DNA of 33,487 bases. Origin: Planctomycetia bacterium. Its GTDB lineage: Bacteria; Planctomycetota; Planctomycetia; Gemmatales; HRBIN36. Shown here piece by piece: positions 1-7,597 of this stretch. The position numbers and the translations under genes are program-made. The stretch is taken from positions 1 through 33,487 of the forward strand of contig JAEUIE010000011.1 in assembly GCA_016795155.1 (NCBI GenBank), written 5' to 3'. Numbering within the stretch: position 1 is the stretch's first letter; each line of letters opens with the position of its first letter. The notes below the pieces were generated by a model, which saw only the letters and a list, made by a program, of their open reading frames with translations, was not told the origin of the DNA and did not search any database.

Positions 1-468
1 CCCCACCAGTGCTGCAGACCAATCAGCAATTTTCCCTGGGGCATACCGCCAAATTTTTCCAGGTCCACGAGCGCTTGATACTCTCCACGACCCGTGTAGG
101 CGAAGGCGTCTCCTTGTGCAAAGGGTGGCGGAACCGGTCGACTGATCCCCCCCAACACCGAAACCAAACTGGGTGATATTACCACCAATGGTGATTCCCT
201 GCTCCTGCAGACGCGGACGCAATCCGTTCCAGTCACCGGTCAATGTCGGGCGATTCCACAGCGAATCGAACCGTGACTGGCAGAAGGAATCACCAACGTT
301 GCTGTTTGCAGGGGTTGGTGCAGCGTCCGAGTTGGGTGCAATGGCGATCGATTCGGGTTGAACCGGGATACTGCTGGATGGTGTGCTATCGAGCGCGCCC
401 TGAGCCTGGGCTGCGGAGAAGCCTGCAGCGATGCAGCTTGAAGCGAGTAACCAACGAAAGGCATGCAT
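1..468 (-). CDS. OprB-family carbohydrate-selective porin, N-terminal part, frameshifted
   Basis: This is the start of an outer-membrane porin that runs off the left edge of the window. From the ATG at 468 the product opens with a clear signal peptide (MHAFRWLLASSCIAAGFSAA) and a Ser/Pro/Ala-rich linker. A block typical of the OprB porin family follows, containing LTGDWNGLRPRLQEQGI and NITQFGFGV. At codon 106, inside a run of seven C on the plus strand (147-153), the frame breaks. The family-like continuation (AFAYTGRGEYQALVDLEKF) lies in a neighbouring frame and would be restored by six or nine bases in the run. This is either a real frameshift or a homopolymer sequencing error. OprB proteins form sugar-permeable outer-membrane channels; the substrate cannot be told here. 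I read the family from remembered sequence patterns. Confidence 0.7.
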   Translation of the reverse strand, partial: MHAFRWLLASSCIAAGFSAAQAQGALDSTPSSSIPVQPESIAIAPNSDAAPTPANSNVGDSFCQSRFDSLWNRPTLTGDWNGLRPRLQEQGITIGGNITQFGFGVGGDQSTGSATLCTRRRLRLHGSWRVSSARGPGKIWRYAPGKIADWSAALVG

Positions 469-912
469 TTTCGGGATCCATCCATGGAATCGAAAAAAGT
501 GGGGAAGTTAGCTAATTCATCGTCTGCCCCACGGGATCAATCCTGGCCATTTATGGATAATGAGTTCGTGATCATTCAGTACATGACATCAGAATGCAAA
601 TATGTTCGGCATAACCGTTATGCACAGAGGATTCGATATACTCGCGCAAATCGCTTGCTTATGCTCTGACGATAATGTTGTCATTTGGCGTAGTCGCAGT
701 TCACGCTCTTCACGGCATCCACTTAACTGTGGCCGGAGCAGTCAACTGTGGCATGGCTGGTGTCTCTACAGCCAAGCCTGTGGATGCGCTGGGTGCCAAG
801 TTCTCGAACCTGATCGCCAGCAGCAGCGGATAGCACGTTGCAACGTTGGACCTCCGAGGTCGAAGCCGGACCTCAGAGATCGAAACGCTGCATTCACACT
901 CAGCGGATGAAA
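469..912. other. intergenic stretch between porin start and ettA end
   Basis: No convincing gene. It should contain the porin promoter, but I see no clear -35/-10 pair. A 52-codon ORF on the plus strand (675-833; begins MLSFGVVAVHALHGI, ends FSNLIASSSG) has a plausible composition but no ribosome binding site, so I do not call it. Near 840-895 there are two related short palindromes (GACCTCCGAGGTC and a degenerate copy) just beyond the ettA stop. They have no T-run, so I do not call them a terminator. Confidence 0.5.
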
Positions 913-2577
913 TCAACTTAACTTCCGGTACCTCATCCGTTTCGGCACGTTCGCGCTGGCTCCCAGCCTGGCATGTCGTTGCTCCTCATACACCTGGAAG
1001 TTCCCGTCGCACCAGACGACTTTGCTATCCCGTTCGAAGGCCAGGATGTGGGTGGCTACGCGGTCGAGGAACCAACGGTCGTGGCTGATGATCACTGCAC
1101 AACCACCGAAATTCAAGAGCGATTCTTCGAGCGCTCGCAACGTGTCCACGTCGAGGTCGTTTGTCGGTTCGTCTAGAAGGAGCAGGTTCCCGCCACTGCG
1201 AAGCAGCTTGGCCAGGTGGATGCGATTGCGTTCTCCGCCGGAGCAGTTGCCGACGATCTTCTGTTGGTCTGACCCTTTGAAGTTGAAGCGTGCACAGTAA
1301 CCGCGACTCGCCACCCGTTGTTTGCCGAGCATGATGTGATCCGTGCCGCCGGTGATCTCCTCGAAGATAGTGTTCGTCGGATTCAGCGCATCGCGGTTCT
1401 GATCCACGTGTGCCGGCTTCACCGTCGGGCCGATGGTGAGCGTCCCGCCATCCGGTTTCTCTTGTCCCACAATCATCTTGAACAGTGTCGTCTTGCCCGC
1501 ACCGTTCGGCCCGATGATGCCGACGATGCCCCCCTTCGGCAGGTTGAAAGTGAGATCGTCGAAGAGCAGATTCTCGCCGAACGCCTTCTTCACCCCCTCG
1601 GCACGCACCACCAAGTCGCCCAGCGGTGGGCCGGGCGGAATCTGTATCACGAGCTCGTCTTCACGCTCTACGAACTCCATCGACTGCAACTTGTCGATGT
1701 TGGCAAGGCGGGCTTTGTTCTTGCCCATCCGGCCACGCGGAGCCATGCGTGCCCATTCGAGTTCACGGTCGAGTTGTTTCTGGCGAGCGGAGACAATTTT
1801 CTCTTCGAGTTCCAGCCGCCGCTTCTTCTTCTCCATCCACGAGGTGTAGTTACCCTCGAACGGATAGCCGCGACCGCGATCCAGTTCGAGAATCCACTGC
1901 GCGACGTTATCAAGGAAGTATCGATCGTGGGTGATGGCCACTACAGCACCCTTGTAGTCCTTCAAGAAGTGTTCGAGCCACTCCACGCTCTCCGCGTCCA
2001 GGTGGTTCGTCGGTTCATCGAGGAGGAGCAGGTCGAAGTTCTGCAACAACATCTTGCAGAGGAAGACACGCCGCCGTTCGCCCCCGGAAAGATGTTCGAC
2101 ACCCGCATCCGGTGGCGGCAACTGCATCGCGTCCATCGCCATCTCGACGCGGCGATCGATGTTGTAGGCATCCACAGCGTCGATCTGTGCTTGAAGTCGT
2201 TCCATCTGGTTCGAGAGTTTATCGAAGTCGGCAGCCGGGTCCGCGAACTTCTCGCTCACAGCCTCATATTGAAGAATGAGATCACGAAAGGGCTGAACGG
2301 CCTCCTCCACGTTTTCCAGCACCGTCTTCCCTGGCGTGAGCATCGGTTCCTGCGGTACGTAGCCAATGGTCAGCCCGTTCTCCGGCCTTGCTTCGCCCAT
2401 GAAGTCTTTGTCTTCGAGAGCCATGATGCGCAGCAGCGTTGACTTCCCGGAGCCGTTCGAGCCGATGACACCGATTTTCGCTCCGGGGTAGAATGCAAGT
2501 TGGATGTCCTTGAGGACCTCGCGTTTGCCATAGTGTTTCGTGAGGTTGTCGATAGTGAAGATGTACCGCTCGCTCAT
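913..2577 (-). CDS. ettA: energy-dependent translational throttle protein EttA (ABC-F ATPase)
   Basis: ABC-F protein with two ATPase domains and no membrane segments. Family members bind the ribosomal E site and gate entry into elongation according to ATP/ADP status. The first domain has Walker A GSNGSGKST, signature LSGGERRR and Walker B LLLLDEPTNHLD. The second has GPNGAGKTT, signature CSGGERNR and LLLLDEPTNDLD. The linker between them carries the EttA-type segment RMGKNKARLANIDKL followed by IPPGPPLGD. I chose the ATG at 2577 (MSERYIFT): it gives 554 aa, matching the usual EttA length of about 555, and has a GGAG box five bases upstream. A longer frame to 2775 exists but its extra N-terminus looks random. 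The second signature has Cys where Leu is usual. The gene appears to stand alone. Confidence 0.95.
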   Translation of the reverse strand: MSERYIFTIDNLTKHYGKREVLKDIQLAFYPGAKIGVIGSNGSGKSTLLRIMALEDKDFMGEARPENGLTIGYVPQEPMLTPGKTVLENVEEAVQPFRDLILQYEAVSEKFADPAADFDKLSNQMERLQAQIDAVDAYNIDRRVEMAMDAMQLPPPDAGVEHLSGGERRRVFLCKMLLQNFDLLLLDEPTNHLDAESVEWLEHFLKDYKGAVVAITHDRYFLDNVAQWILELDRGRGYPFEGNYTSWMEKKKRRLELEEKIVSARQKQLDRELEWARMAPRGRMGKNKARLANIDKLQSMEFVEREDELVIQIPPGPPLGDLVVRAEGVKKAFGENLLFDDLTFNLPKGGIVGIIGPNGAGKTTLFKMIVGQEKPDGGTLTIGPTVKPAHVDQNRDALNPTNTIFEEITGGTDHIMLGKQRVASRGYCARFNFKGSDQQKIVGNCSGGERNRIHLAKLLRSGGNLLLLDEPTNDLDVDTLRALEESLLNFGGCAVIISHDRWFLDRVATHILAFERDSKVVWCDGNFQVYEEQRHARLGASANVPKRMRYRKLS

Positions 2578-2665
2578 TATTGCTCCGTGAGTGTGGTAAC
2601 GGAATGATAACGGATTTCCGTTCGGAACGAAGATCGTGCCTGCGAGAGTCGCCGTTAACCCCACG

Positions 2666-2691
2666 GTACTCTCTCTCCAGAGATAGAGAGA
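2666..2691. repeat. CT/AG-rich imperfect hairpin, REP-like
   Basis: Short inverted repeat made of CTCTCTC and GAGAGAG arms about 90 bases upstream of ettA. It resembles the copy at about 10,261-10,303 in composition and in sitting between genes, but the two are not close matches. Such CT/AG-rich repeats are often scattered between bacterial genes. No function can be assigned. Confidence 0.4.
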
Positions 2692-2800
2692 GGGTTTCGA
2701 TAAATTTTGGGTTATTGGCTCCGACTCAATACAGAATCCATGTTCTCTTGGCCGTTCTTTCAACCGGCTGTGCAACTACATAACCCACAAGATTCAACGC

Positions 2801-2827
2801 AAAAACGCCAGGCTCTCTGCCTGGCGT
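2801..2827 (-). terminator. intrinsic terminator candidate
   Basis: Perfect 8-bp stem (ACGCCAGG with CCTGGCGT) and a 7-nt loop. Read on the minus strand it is followed at once by five T residues. It would stop transcripts coming leftward from the kinase operon, or from an unannotated RNA gene between 2,830 and 3,259, before they reach ettA. Confidence 0.65.
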
Positions 2828-3259
2828 GGTGCGTGAACCGTGTTGTAGATAAAGCCTCGATGAAGGCTTGCAAGCTCCCCGAATAGGGCGCGCTTCAAGA
2901 AATTCTCTGCATTGGGTAGAGAGAAATGATGTCGATCCAAAATGTTATGGCGTAATGAGTTATGGAATGAGTTTCGAAATTGCTGTTAACCCGCTCACTT
3001 GTCTCTCTAGAAGATGGGGAGATGTTTTGGGTGGAAACATCTCTATGGAGGGGGTTGGTGTTTACCGTCATGTATTAGAGAAGTACGTTTCTACACCGCG
3101 GCTGGGCGGGTTTTGATGAGCGACCATCGCCGGGCAGCGTGATTTGGTAGCAATTCGCCAGTCTTCGCCAAGATTTGATTCAGTCTCGTTCTCATGTTGA
3201 CTCGTGAACGGGTCTTCGTGTCTCTTTGTTCAGTTCTGGCTTTTCAGGCACCTCTATTT

Positions 3260-5821
3260 TTACTGATTAGCATTCCAGAGAATCGACAGTACGGGATCCT
3301 GTGATAGCGACTTTTTAAGCTGACCATCGGCTTGTTTATAAAGTTTGGCACAAATGGCTTTGATATTTGTATTCATCTGCTGGGTGACCTCATCAGGCCG
3401 TTTGTCGTGCTGGTAAATGACCGCAACTAATCGAAAGAGGTAAACTAATTCATCATTGGTGAGTTCTAATTCTGCTAACGATGAGATTTCCTTGTTAGCC
3501 TGGCTCCACTGAGAAGCTCGTGTCAGGCTGTTCAGACGCATAAAACGATACTGGCGATTATGCGGAGCGCTTCGGCTCACTACTTCATCCCAATAGGGCA
3601 CTGCCAGTATTGGGCGTCTCGTCTGATCGTACAGATTAGCTATGGAACCATTCAGCGATATTTGCATTCGCTTGGCATCAGCGTAACCTGATTCTTGTTT
3701 CAATACCTGCTCAATCAGTTTCAGTCCAGCCTGATACGAAGTCAGGGCAAAGTCAACAAAGCCCTGGCTACCCTGCATATTGCCTTTGTTCAAAAGCAGC
3801 GATGCCAGAGAGACCTGAAACTCCAGGGTCTCTGGAACGGTATTCACCAAGTGCTTTAACAGTGTTTCCGCCTCGTTAAGATGACGATGTGCCGGTACAA
3901 GCTTTGTCGATAACTGTTCGACCAAAGCCAGATTCACTAGGCTCTCTGCCAACTGCGACTGAATCTCTGGATTGTTCGCATTTCTGGTTCGTAAGGCTTG
4001 TCGAAGAAGTACCGCTTGTTCGAATTGCATTCCAGCTTCCCTCTGCTGCCCCAGTTGAAGCAATGCCACTCCCAGATTATGGTGTGACCATGCAAGATCA
4101 TGCTGAAGTGCCAATTGCTCCGGATTGCCCTCAATCAGTTGCCTGGCAAGCTTTTGCGAATGCGAGTAACTCTCAGCAGCCTGTTTTGCCTTACCTTGAG
4201 ACATTTGAGCGCTGCCAAGCTTGTTCCAGGCAGCCATGCGCATCCCCCCAAGTTCTGTTTGGTTCCATTCCAATTTCTCCAGCAGCGAAATTGCTCGTGT
4301 GAGTGATGCCTCGGCCTGGTCATTTCGTCCTAGGATCGATTGCAGTGTGCCTGCGGAGGTCAATGTTACAGCCGTATCAAACTGCACTTCAGGCTTGTCA
4401 TCATCTGCATCAGCAAGAATGCTCTCGTAGAAAGCCAACGCCTCATCGAGCTGCTTGCTCTGCAGTTGCCGAGCGCCTTCCAGTTGGCTTGAAGGCATAC
4501 CATTGATTCTGGAAAGCATCTGCTGGATGGTCTGTCTGGCTTTACGGTAGTTCGCGTCAGCTCGCGACTTTTCTGTTTCAACACGGGTGATCGCTTTCTG
4601 CAACTCAACATTGTGGACTATCAGGCCAGTAATAACTGCAGCAATCATGACGGTGAGCAGGCAAAGGAGCGCAGTAGGCCAGGGGTGCCGCCTCATCCAT
4701 TTGACACTGCGTTCCAATGGCGTTGCGTGACGAGCCAGAATGGGCTGGTGCTGACGATACCGCTTGAGATCCTCTGCCAGGTCCAATGCGCTGCCATATC
4801 TCTTGTCAGGTTCCTGCTGCAGACATTTCAGACAGATGGCTTCGAGTTCCTTTGATATTCCGGGGGTCAATTGTCTGAGCGGCGTCGGATCATACTTCAG
4901 CACAGCTTCCAGCGAAATCCAGTTTGAATCCTTCGCATAGGGCGCTTTGCCAGTCAGGCATTCATAAAGGATAGCGCCTAAAGCAAATACATCCGTTGGC
5001 GCGGACATGCGTTCGACATCACCCCGGATTTGTTCAGGAGCCATGTACCCCGGCGTGCCCATCATCGCCCCTGCAGCCGACATGGTCTGCGCTTCTTGCC
5101 CCTGCAGCAGCTTGGCTAATCCAAAGTCTGCGATCTTCGGAACCAGAGTGCTCAGTACTTTCTGTTGAGCACCGAGCACTGAGTACTGAGCACTTAACAG
5201 GATATTTGCAGGCTTGAGATCACGGTGCAGAATGCCCAGGACATGTGCCTCATGAATGGCACGTGCTATCGTCTCAATCAAATCTGCTGCCACCGGTTCA
5301 GACAACGGCCCTCGTTCAAGCAATTGTGCCAGCGATTCGCCTTCCACCAGTTCCATCGCGAAGTACGGAACAGGCAACCCTTCCTCGGTGGCACTTTCCC
5401 CTACTTCGTAAATCTGAACAATGCCCGGATGTACAAGCTTGGCGACAATCTCCGCTTCACGCAGAAACCGCTTTTGTTCGCTGTAGTTCGCTAGTGAGCC
5501 GTTCTTGATCTTCTTGAGAGCTACCAGTCGGTTGAGTTTGCGGTCTCTCGCGCGGTAAACAACTCCCATGCCGCCCTGGCCCAGTTCGTCAAGAATTTCG
5601 TACCCCGATTGCTGTTTGACAGACTTGCTGTTCGATGCTACAGGCAATGATCGAAAGAGTTGTGTAAAGCGATCATCAGGCAAGTCTGCCACATAAGCCT
5701 GACATTTTTCGCAATGGCACAAATGCTCTTCAACCAGGGCATGAGCATCGCCATTGAGCAGTCCGTTGCCGAAGTCAGCCAAAGTCTGTGCAACAGGATG
5801 TTCTGAAGTCATGGTAGGCAT
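3260..5821 (-). CDS. Ser/Thr protein kinase with N-terminal zinc-finger, one TM segment and C-terminal TPRs
   Basis: Membrane-anchored Hanks-type kinase of about 853 aa. Residues 33-40 (HLCHCEKC) match the HxxxCxxC zinc-binding motif of anti-sigma factors. The kinase domain spans about 73-360, with GQGGMG loop, VALKK lysine, HRDLKPAN catalytic loop, DFG, and YMAPE. A hydrophobic segment lies at about 380-401, then a long helical TPR region that is probably extracytoplasmic. An 18-residue insert between HRDLKPANILL and PKIADFGLAK matches a palindromic DNA repeat (5148-5193). I chose the ATG at 5821 because AAGAGG, overlapping the stop of the preceding gene, lies upstream; an in-frame start at 5857 and another ATG at 5812 are possible. 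In planctomycetes such kinases often sit near ECF sigma genes, and this one shares the strand with the ECF gene at 14.3 kb. Confidence 0.9.
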   Translation of the reverse strand: MPTMTSEHPVAQTLADFGNGLLNGDAHALVEEHLCHCEKCQAYVADLPDDRFTQLFRSLPVASNSKSVKQQSGYEILDELGQGGMGVVYRARDRKLNRLVALKKIKNGSLANYSEQKRFLREAEIVAKLVHPGIVQIYEVGESATEEGLPVPYFAMELVEGESLAQLLERGPLSEPVAADLIETIARAIHEAHVLGILHRDLKPANILLSAQYSVLGAQQKVLSTLVPKIADFGLAKLLQGQEAQTMSAAGAMMGTPGYMAPEQIRGDVERMSAPTDVFALGAILYECLTGKAPYAKDSNWISLEAVLKYDPTPLRQLTPGISKELEAICLKCLQQEPDKRYGSALDLAEDLKRYRQHQPILARHATPLERSVKWMRRHPWPTALLCLLTVMIAAVITGLIVHNVELQKAITRVETEKSRADANYRKARQTIQQMLSRINGMPSSQLEGARQLQSKQLDEALAFYESILADADDDKPEVQFDTAVTLTSAGTLQSILGRNDQAEASLTRAISLLEKLEWNQTELGGMRMAAWNKLGSAQMSQGKAKQAAESYSHSQKLARQLIEGNPEQLALQHDLAWSHHNLGVALLQLGQQREAGMQFEQAVLLRQALRTRNANNPEIQSQLAESLVNLALVEQLSTKLVPAHRHLNEAETLLKHLVNTVPETLEFQVSLASLLLNKGNMQGSQGFVDFALTSYQAGLKLIEQVLKQESGYADAKRMQISLNGSIANLYDQTRRPILAVPYWDEVVSRSAPHNRQYRFMRLNSLTRASQWSQANKEISSLAELELTNDELVYLFRLVAVIYQHDKRPDEVTQQMNTNIKAICAKLYKQADGQLKKSLSQDPVLSILWNANQ
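5148..5193. repeat. palindromic element inside the kinase gene
   Basis: Two 12-base arms (GTGCTCAGTACT at 5148-5159 and AGTACTGAGCAC at 5182-5193) form a perfect inverted repeat around 22 bases that themselves contain related GAGCAC/GAGCACT words. On the minus strand it is read through in frame and encodes QYSVLGAQQKVLST, exactly the extra residues between the catalytic loop and DFG. It looks like a small mobile palindrome that landed in a tolerant loop. Confidence 0.75.
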
Positions 5822-5831
5822 GCTGAAATTG

Positions 5832-6497
5832 TTACCTCTTCGGAGGCATCTCGCCAATCACTTTTTTGCCATCACGATAGGGGCTTATCGTCCAGACATA
5901 GAAGCCAAATGTTTTGTCGTTCCGTTCCTTGATGGGATCAACCGAAAAACGATAGGGTTTGCCCCAGGGATCATTGACTCCATCAGGTGAAATATTGGAT
6001 GCTTTATTCTTCATTTTTATGATGTCATCGAGCGTTTGAGGCACACAGTCTTCCAGTTTATTATTCGGGTCTTTCAAGTGTTCCTGAATGTATTGTTTTA
6101 TCGCTGAAGAAAAATGCCCGACGTCCATCCGGGCAAAAAACTCATCGCGCCCCTCCAGCATGCGGATTATTTCCGTTGGTGACACGTGTCGATAGAGGTC
6201 GGGACGCTTTCTAAAAAGCAGTTTGAATGCACGAATAGTGTCGTCTTCTGCTTTCTCCAGAGCCATAATGCGCCCGCTCTGCGGGTTAGTCTCTTGCAGA
6301 TTCTTGGCTTGTATATCCAGGGCAATCATTTTTTCGTGAATCTTGTCCAGCTGTTGCCTGGCATGCAGAGCTGAAGCTGTATCTCTTATCGAGTTTAGAG
6401 CCTCCGCAGTATCTTGAGTCAGCATTACCCTCTGTTTGATGTACTCTGCTGAAATGCGTGGTGGTACATCAGAATATATGGTGAGGCTGAATATCAA
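5832..6497 (-). CDS. secreted protein with pseudopilin-like C-terminus; signal peptide cut by an in-frame TGA
   Basis: The function is unknown. The C-terminus (DPWGKPYRF, FYVWTISPYRDGKKVIG, ending MPPKR) is closely related to the end of the 881-aa protein at 7598 and resembles the DPWG.PY block of type II secretion major pseudopilins. The middle is helical and charged. The start is problematic. An ATG at 6527 with a good GGGAG box would give MRSLGTLF, then TGA (6501-6503), then CLIFSLTIYSDVPP, together a convincing signal peptide. So the natural start seems lost to a nonsense codon or sequencing error. The frame after the TGA begins at a TTG (6497). The ATG at 6425, with GAGGG close upstream, is a possible internal start giving a protein with no export signal. 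It lies 10 bases before the kinase start, so it is probably co-transcribed with it. Confidence 0.7.
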   Translation of the reverse strand: MIFSLTIYSDVPPRISAEYIKQRVMLTQDTAEALNSIRDTASALHARQQLDKIHEKMIALDIQAKNLQETNPQSGRIMALEKAEDDTIRAFKLLFRKRPDLYRHVSPTEIIRMLEGRDEFFARMDVGHFSSAIKQYIQEHLKDPNNKLEDCVPQTLDDIIKMKNKASNISPDGVNDPWGKPYRFSVDPIKERNDKTFGFYVWTISPYRDGKKVIGEMPPKR

Positions 6498-6567
6498 ACA
6501 TCAAAAAAGAGTTCCCAAGCTGCGCATCGGTCTAACTCCCATCGTTTCATTCCTTTAGCTTAAAGTG

Positions 6568-7572
6568 TTACCTGGCAATTTGGATAAGAGCGCGGAGTGA
6601 TGCCTCCGCGACACGGATATCCTTGTCGTCCAGCAACTCTGTCAGGCTCGGAATAGCTTCAGCGGCTGGAGGACCGATCTTGCCAAGTTCGTGCGCTGCC
6701 AACTCACGCGTTTTAGGATTTGAGCTTTTAAGAGCGGATATTCTGTCTCTGACATCCTGCAAAGTCAAACGCGTTCCTAATTCTGACGGACGGTTGTCCT
6801 TCGGAAGCCCACCTTTGATGAGCCTTATTCGAGTGGTACGAGTGATCTCAACTTCGTCATAACCCAGTGCAAGCATGCGTACAGGCGGCGCCATTTGGAT
6901 CCGTCGATTTCGAAGCTGGCCTGCCTCTGTGGCCTTAATATACTCCTCAGCCGCGGCGAGTTGGGATTTTTCAACCTCAGCCCGTGTTGACAGCTTGCCG
7001 TTTTCAAAGTCTCGCTGAGTATTTCGATAAGCCTGCAGGATAACTTCCAGGGCCTTCACCTTGCAACGAAGCAAGACTTGCTGATACACCTCGGCTGGTG
7101 GAACCAGCTGCCATACACCCTCGTGACGTTTAGCAACCTGCGTACGAAACCACCGCATGTCGATATCGTCTTTCTCGGTAATTCGAAGCACGGCTCGATC
7201 CTGACTGGACTCATCGACAAGCACCACGATTTCCAGGACCGCTTTAATGGACTTGTGCCGTACTCCGGCCGTTGCAATACGGATCACCACGCCAGCATGT
7301 TCGTTCACGGGCCTCTCGCCGAACTTGCCATGAAGCTGTTTCTCCAATGCAGCGCTTACTTTCGACAGCTCATCCTGCAGTTGGATAAGTTTCAGCAGTT
7401 CAGCCTTAAACGGCTCAGGGTATAATCTGGCAATAGTGGCGGAATCACCAGTGCCAGCCGCAGTTTCCAGGCGTTTGATCAGATTCGTGAGAGTATCAAC
7501 CTTGGGCGGATCATCAGCACTCAGCGTTTGCACGAAGACCAAGGTGAGGCAAAGGGTCAGGACTTTCAACAT
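6568..7572 (-). CDS. exported protein with C-terminal HEAT-like repeats, function unknown
   Basis: About 334 aa. The N-terminus (MLKVLTLCLTLVFVQTLSA) is a clear signal peptide. Residues from about 25 to 170 resemble in layout the repeated domain of the 881-aa neighbour: a helical segment ending near a Leu-rich stretch, then beta strands where charged residues alternate with V/L/I, ending in W.LVPPAE. The C-terminus has one or two HEAT-like helices (TRELAAHELGKIGPPAAEAI, then RVAEASLRALIQI). I chose the ATG at 7572, preceded by AAGGAG at a seven-base spacing. The longer frame to 7716 overlaps the neighbour and has no signal sequence. The stop of the upstream gene is 25 bases away, so the two are in one operon. 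Confidence 0.85.
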   Translation of the reverse strand: MLKVLTLCLTLVFVQTLSADDPPKVDTLTNLIKRLETAAGTGDSATIARLYPEPFKAELLKLIQLQDELSKVSAALEKQLHGKFGERPVNEHAGVVIRIATAGVRHKSIKAVLEIVVLVDESSQDRAVLRITEKDDIDMRWFRTQVAKRHEGVWQLVPPAEVYQQVLLRCKVKALEVILQAYRNTQRDFENGKLSTRAEVEKSQLAAAEEYIKATEAGQLRNRRIQMAPPVRMLALGYDEVEITRTTRIRLIKGGLPKDNRPSELGTRLTLQDVRDRISALKSSNPKTRELAAHELGKIGPPAAEAIPSLTELLDDKDIRVAEASLRALIQIAR

Positions 7573-7597
7573 CGCAATCTCCTTGTGATATGCAGCA

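Larger units (their letters stand above)
2578..3259. other. intergenic region between the kinase gene and ettA, with hairpins
   Basis: No protein gene is supported in these 682 bases. The region holds the ettA leader, a CT/AG-rich hairpin near 2666-2691, a terminator-like hairpin read on the minus strand (2801-2827), a 6-bp stem at 2852-2869, and a perfect 9-bp stem with a 7-nt loop at 3019-3043. The cluster of stems ending in a terminator 430 bases past the kinase stop could be a long 3' UTR or a separate small RNA. See the findings. Confidence 0.5.

Noticed and set aside
675-833. 52-codon ORF with plausible composition between porin and ettA
   Set aside because: No ribosome binding site and no family resemblance; kept only as a remark.
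1318-2442. 374-codon open frame opposite ettA
   Set aside because: It is the antisense shadow of a conserved gene; its length follows from the codon use of ettA.
2578-2775. N-terminal extension of EttA by 66 codons
   Set aside because: The ATG at 2577 has a good ribosome binding site and gives the normal family length; the extension looks like random translation.
6501-6503. TGA as selenocysteine codon
   Set aside because: It lies inside a signal peptide and no SECIS-like hairpin was apparent; nonsense mutation or error is simpler.
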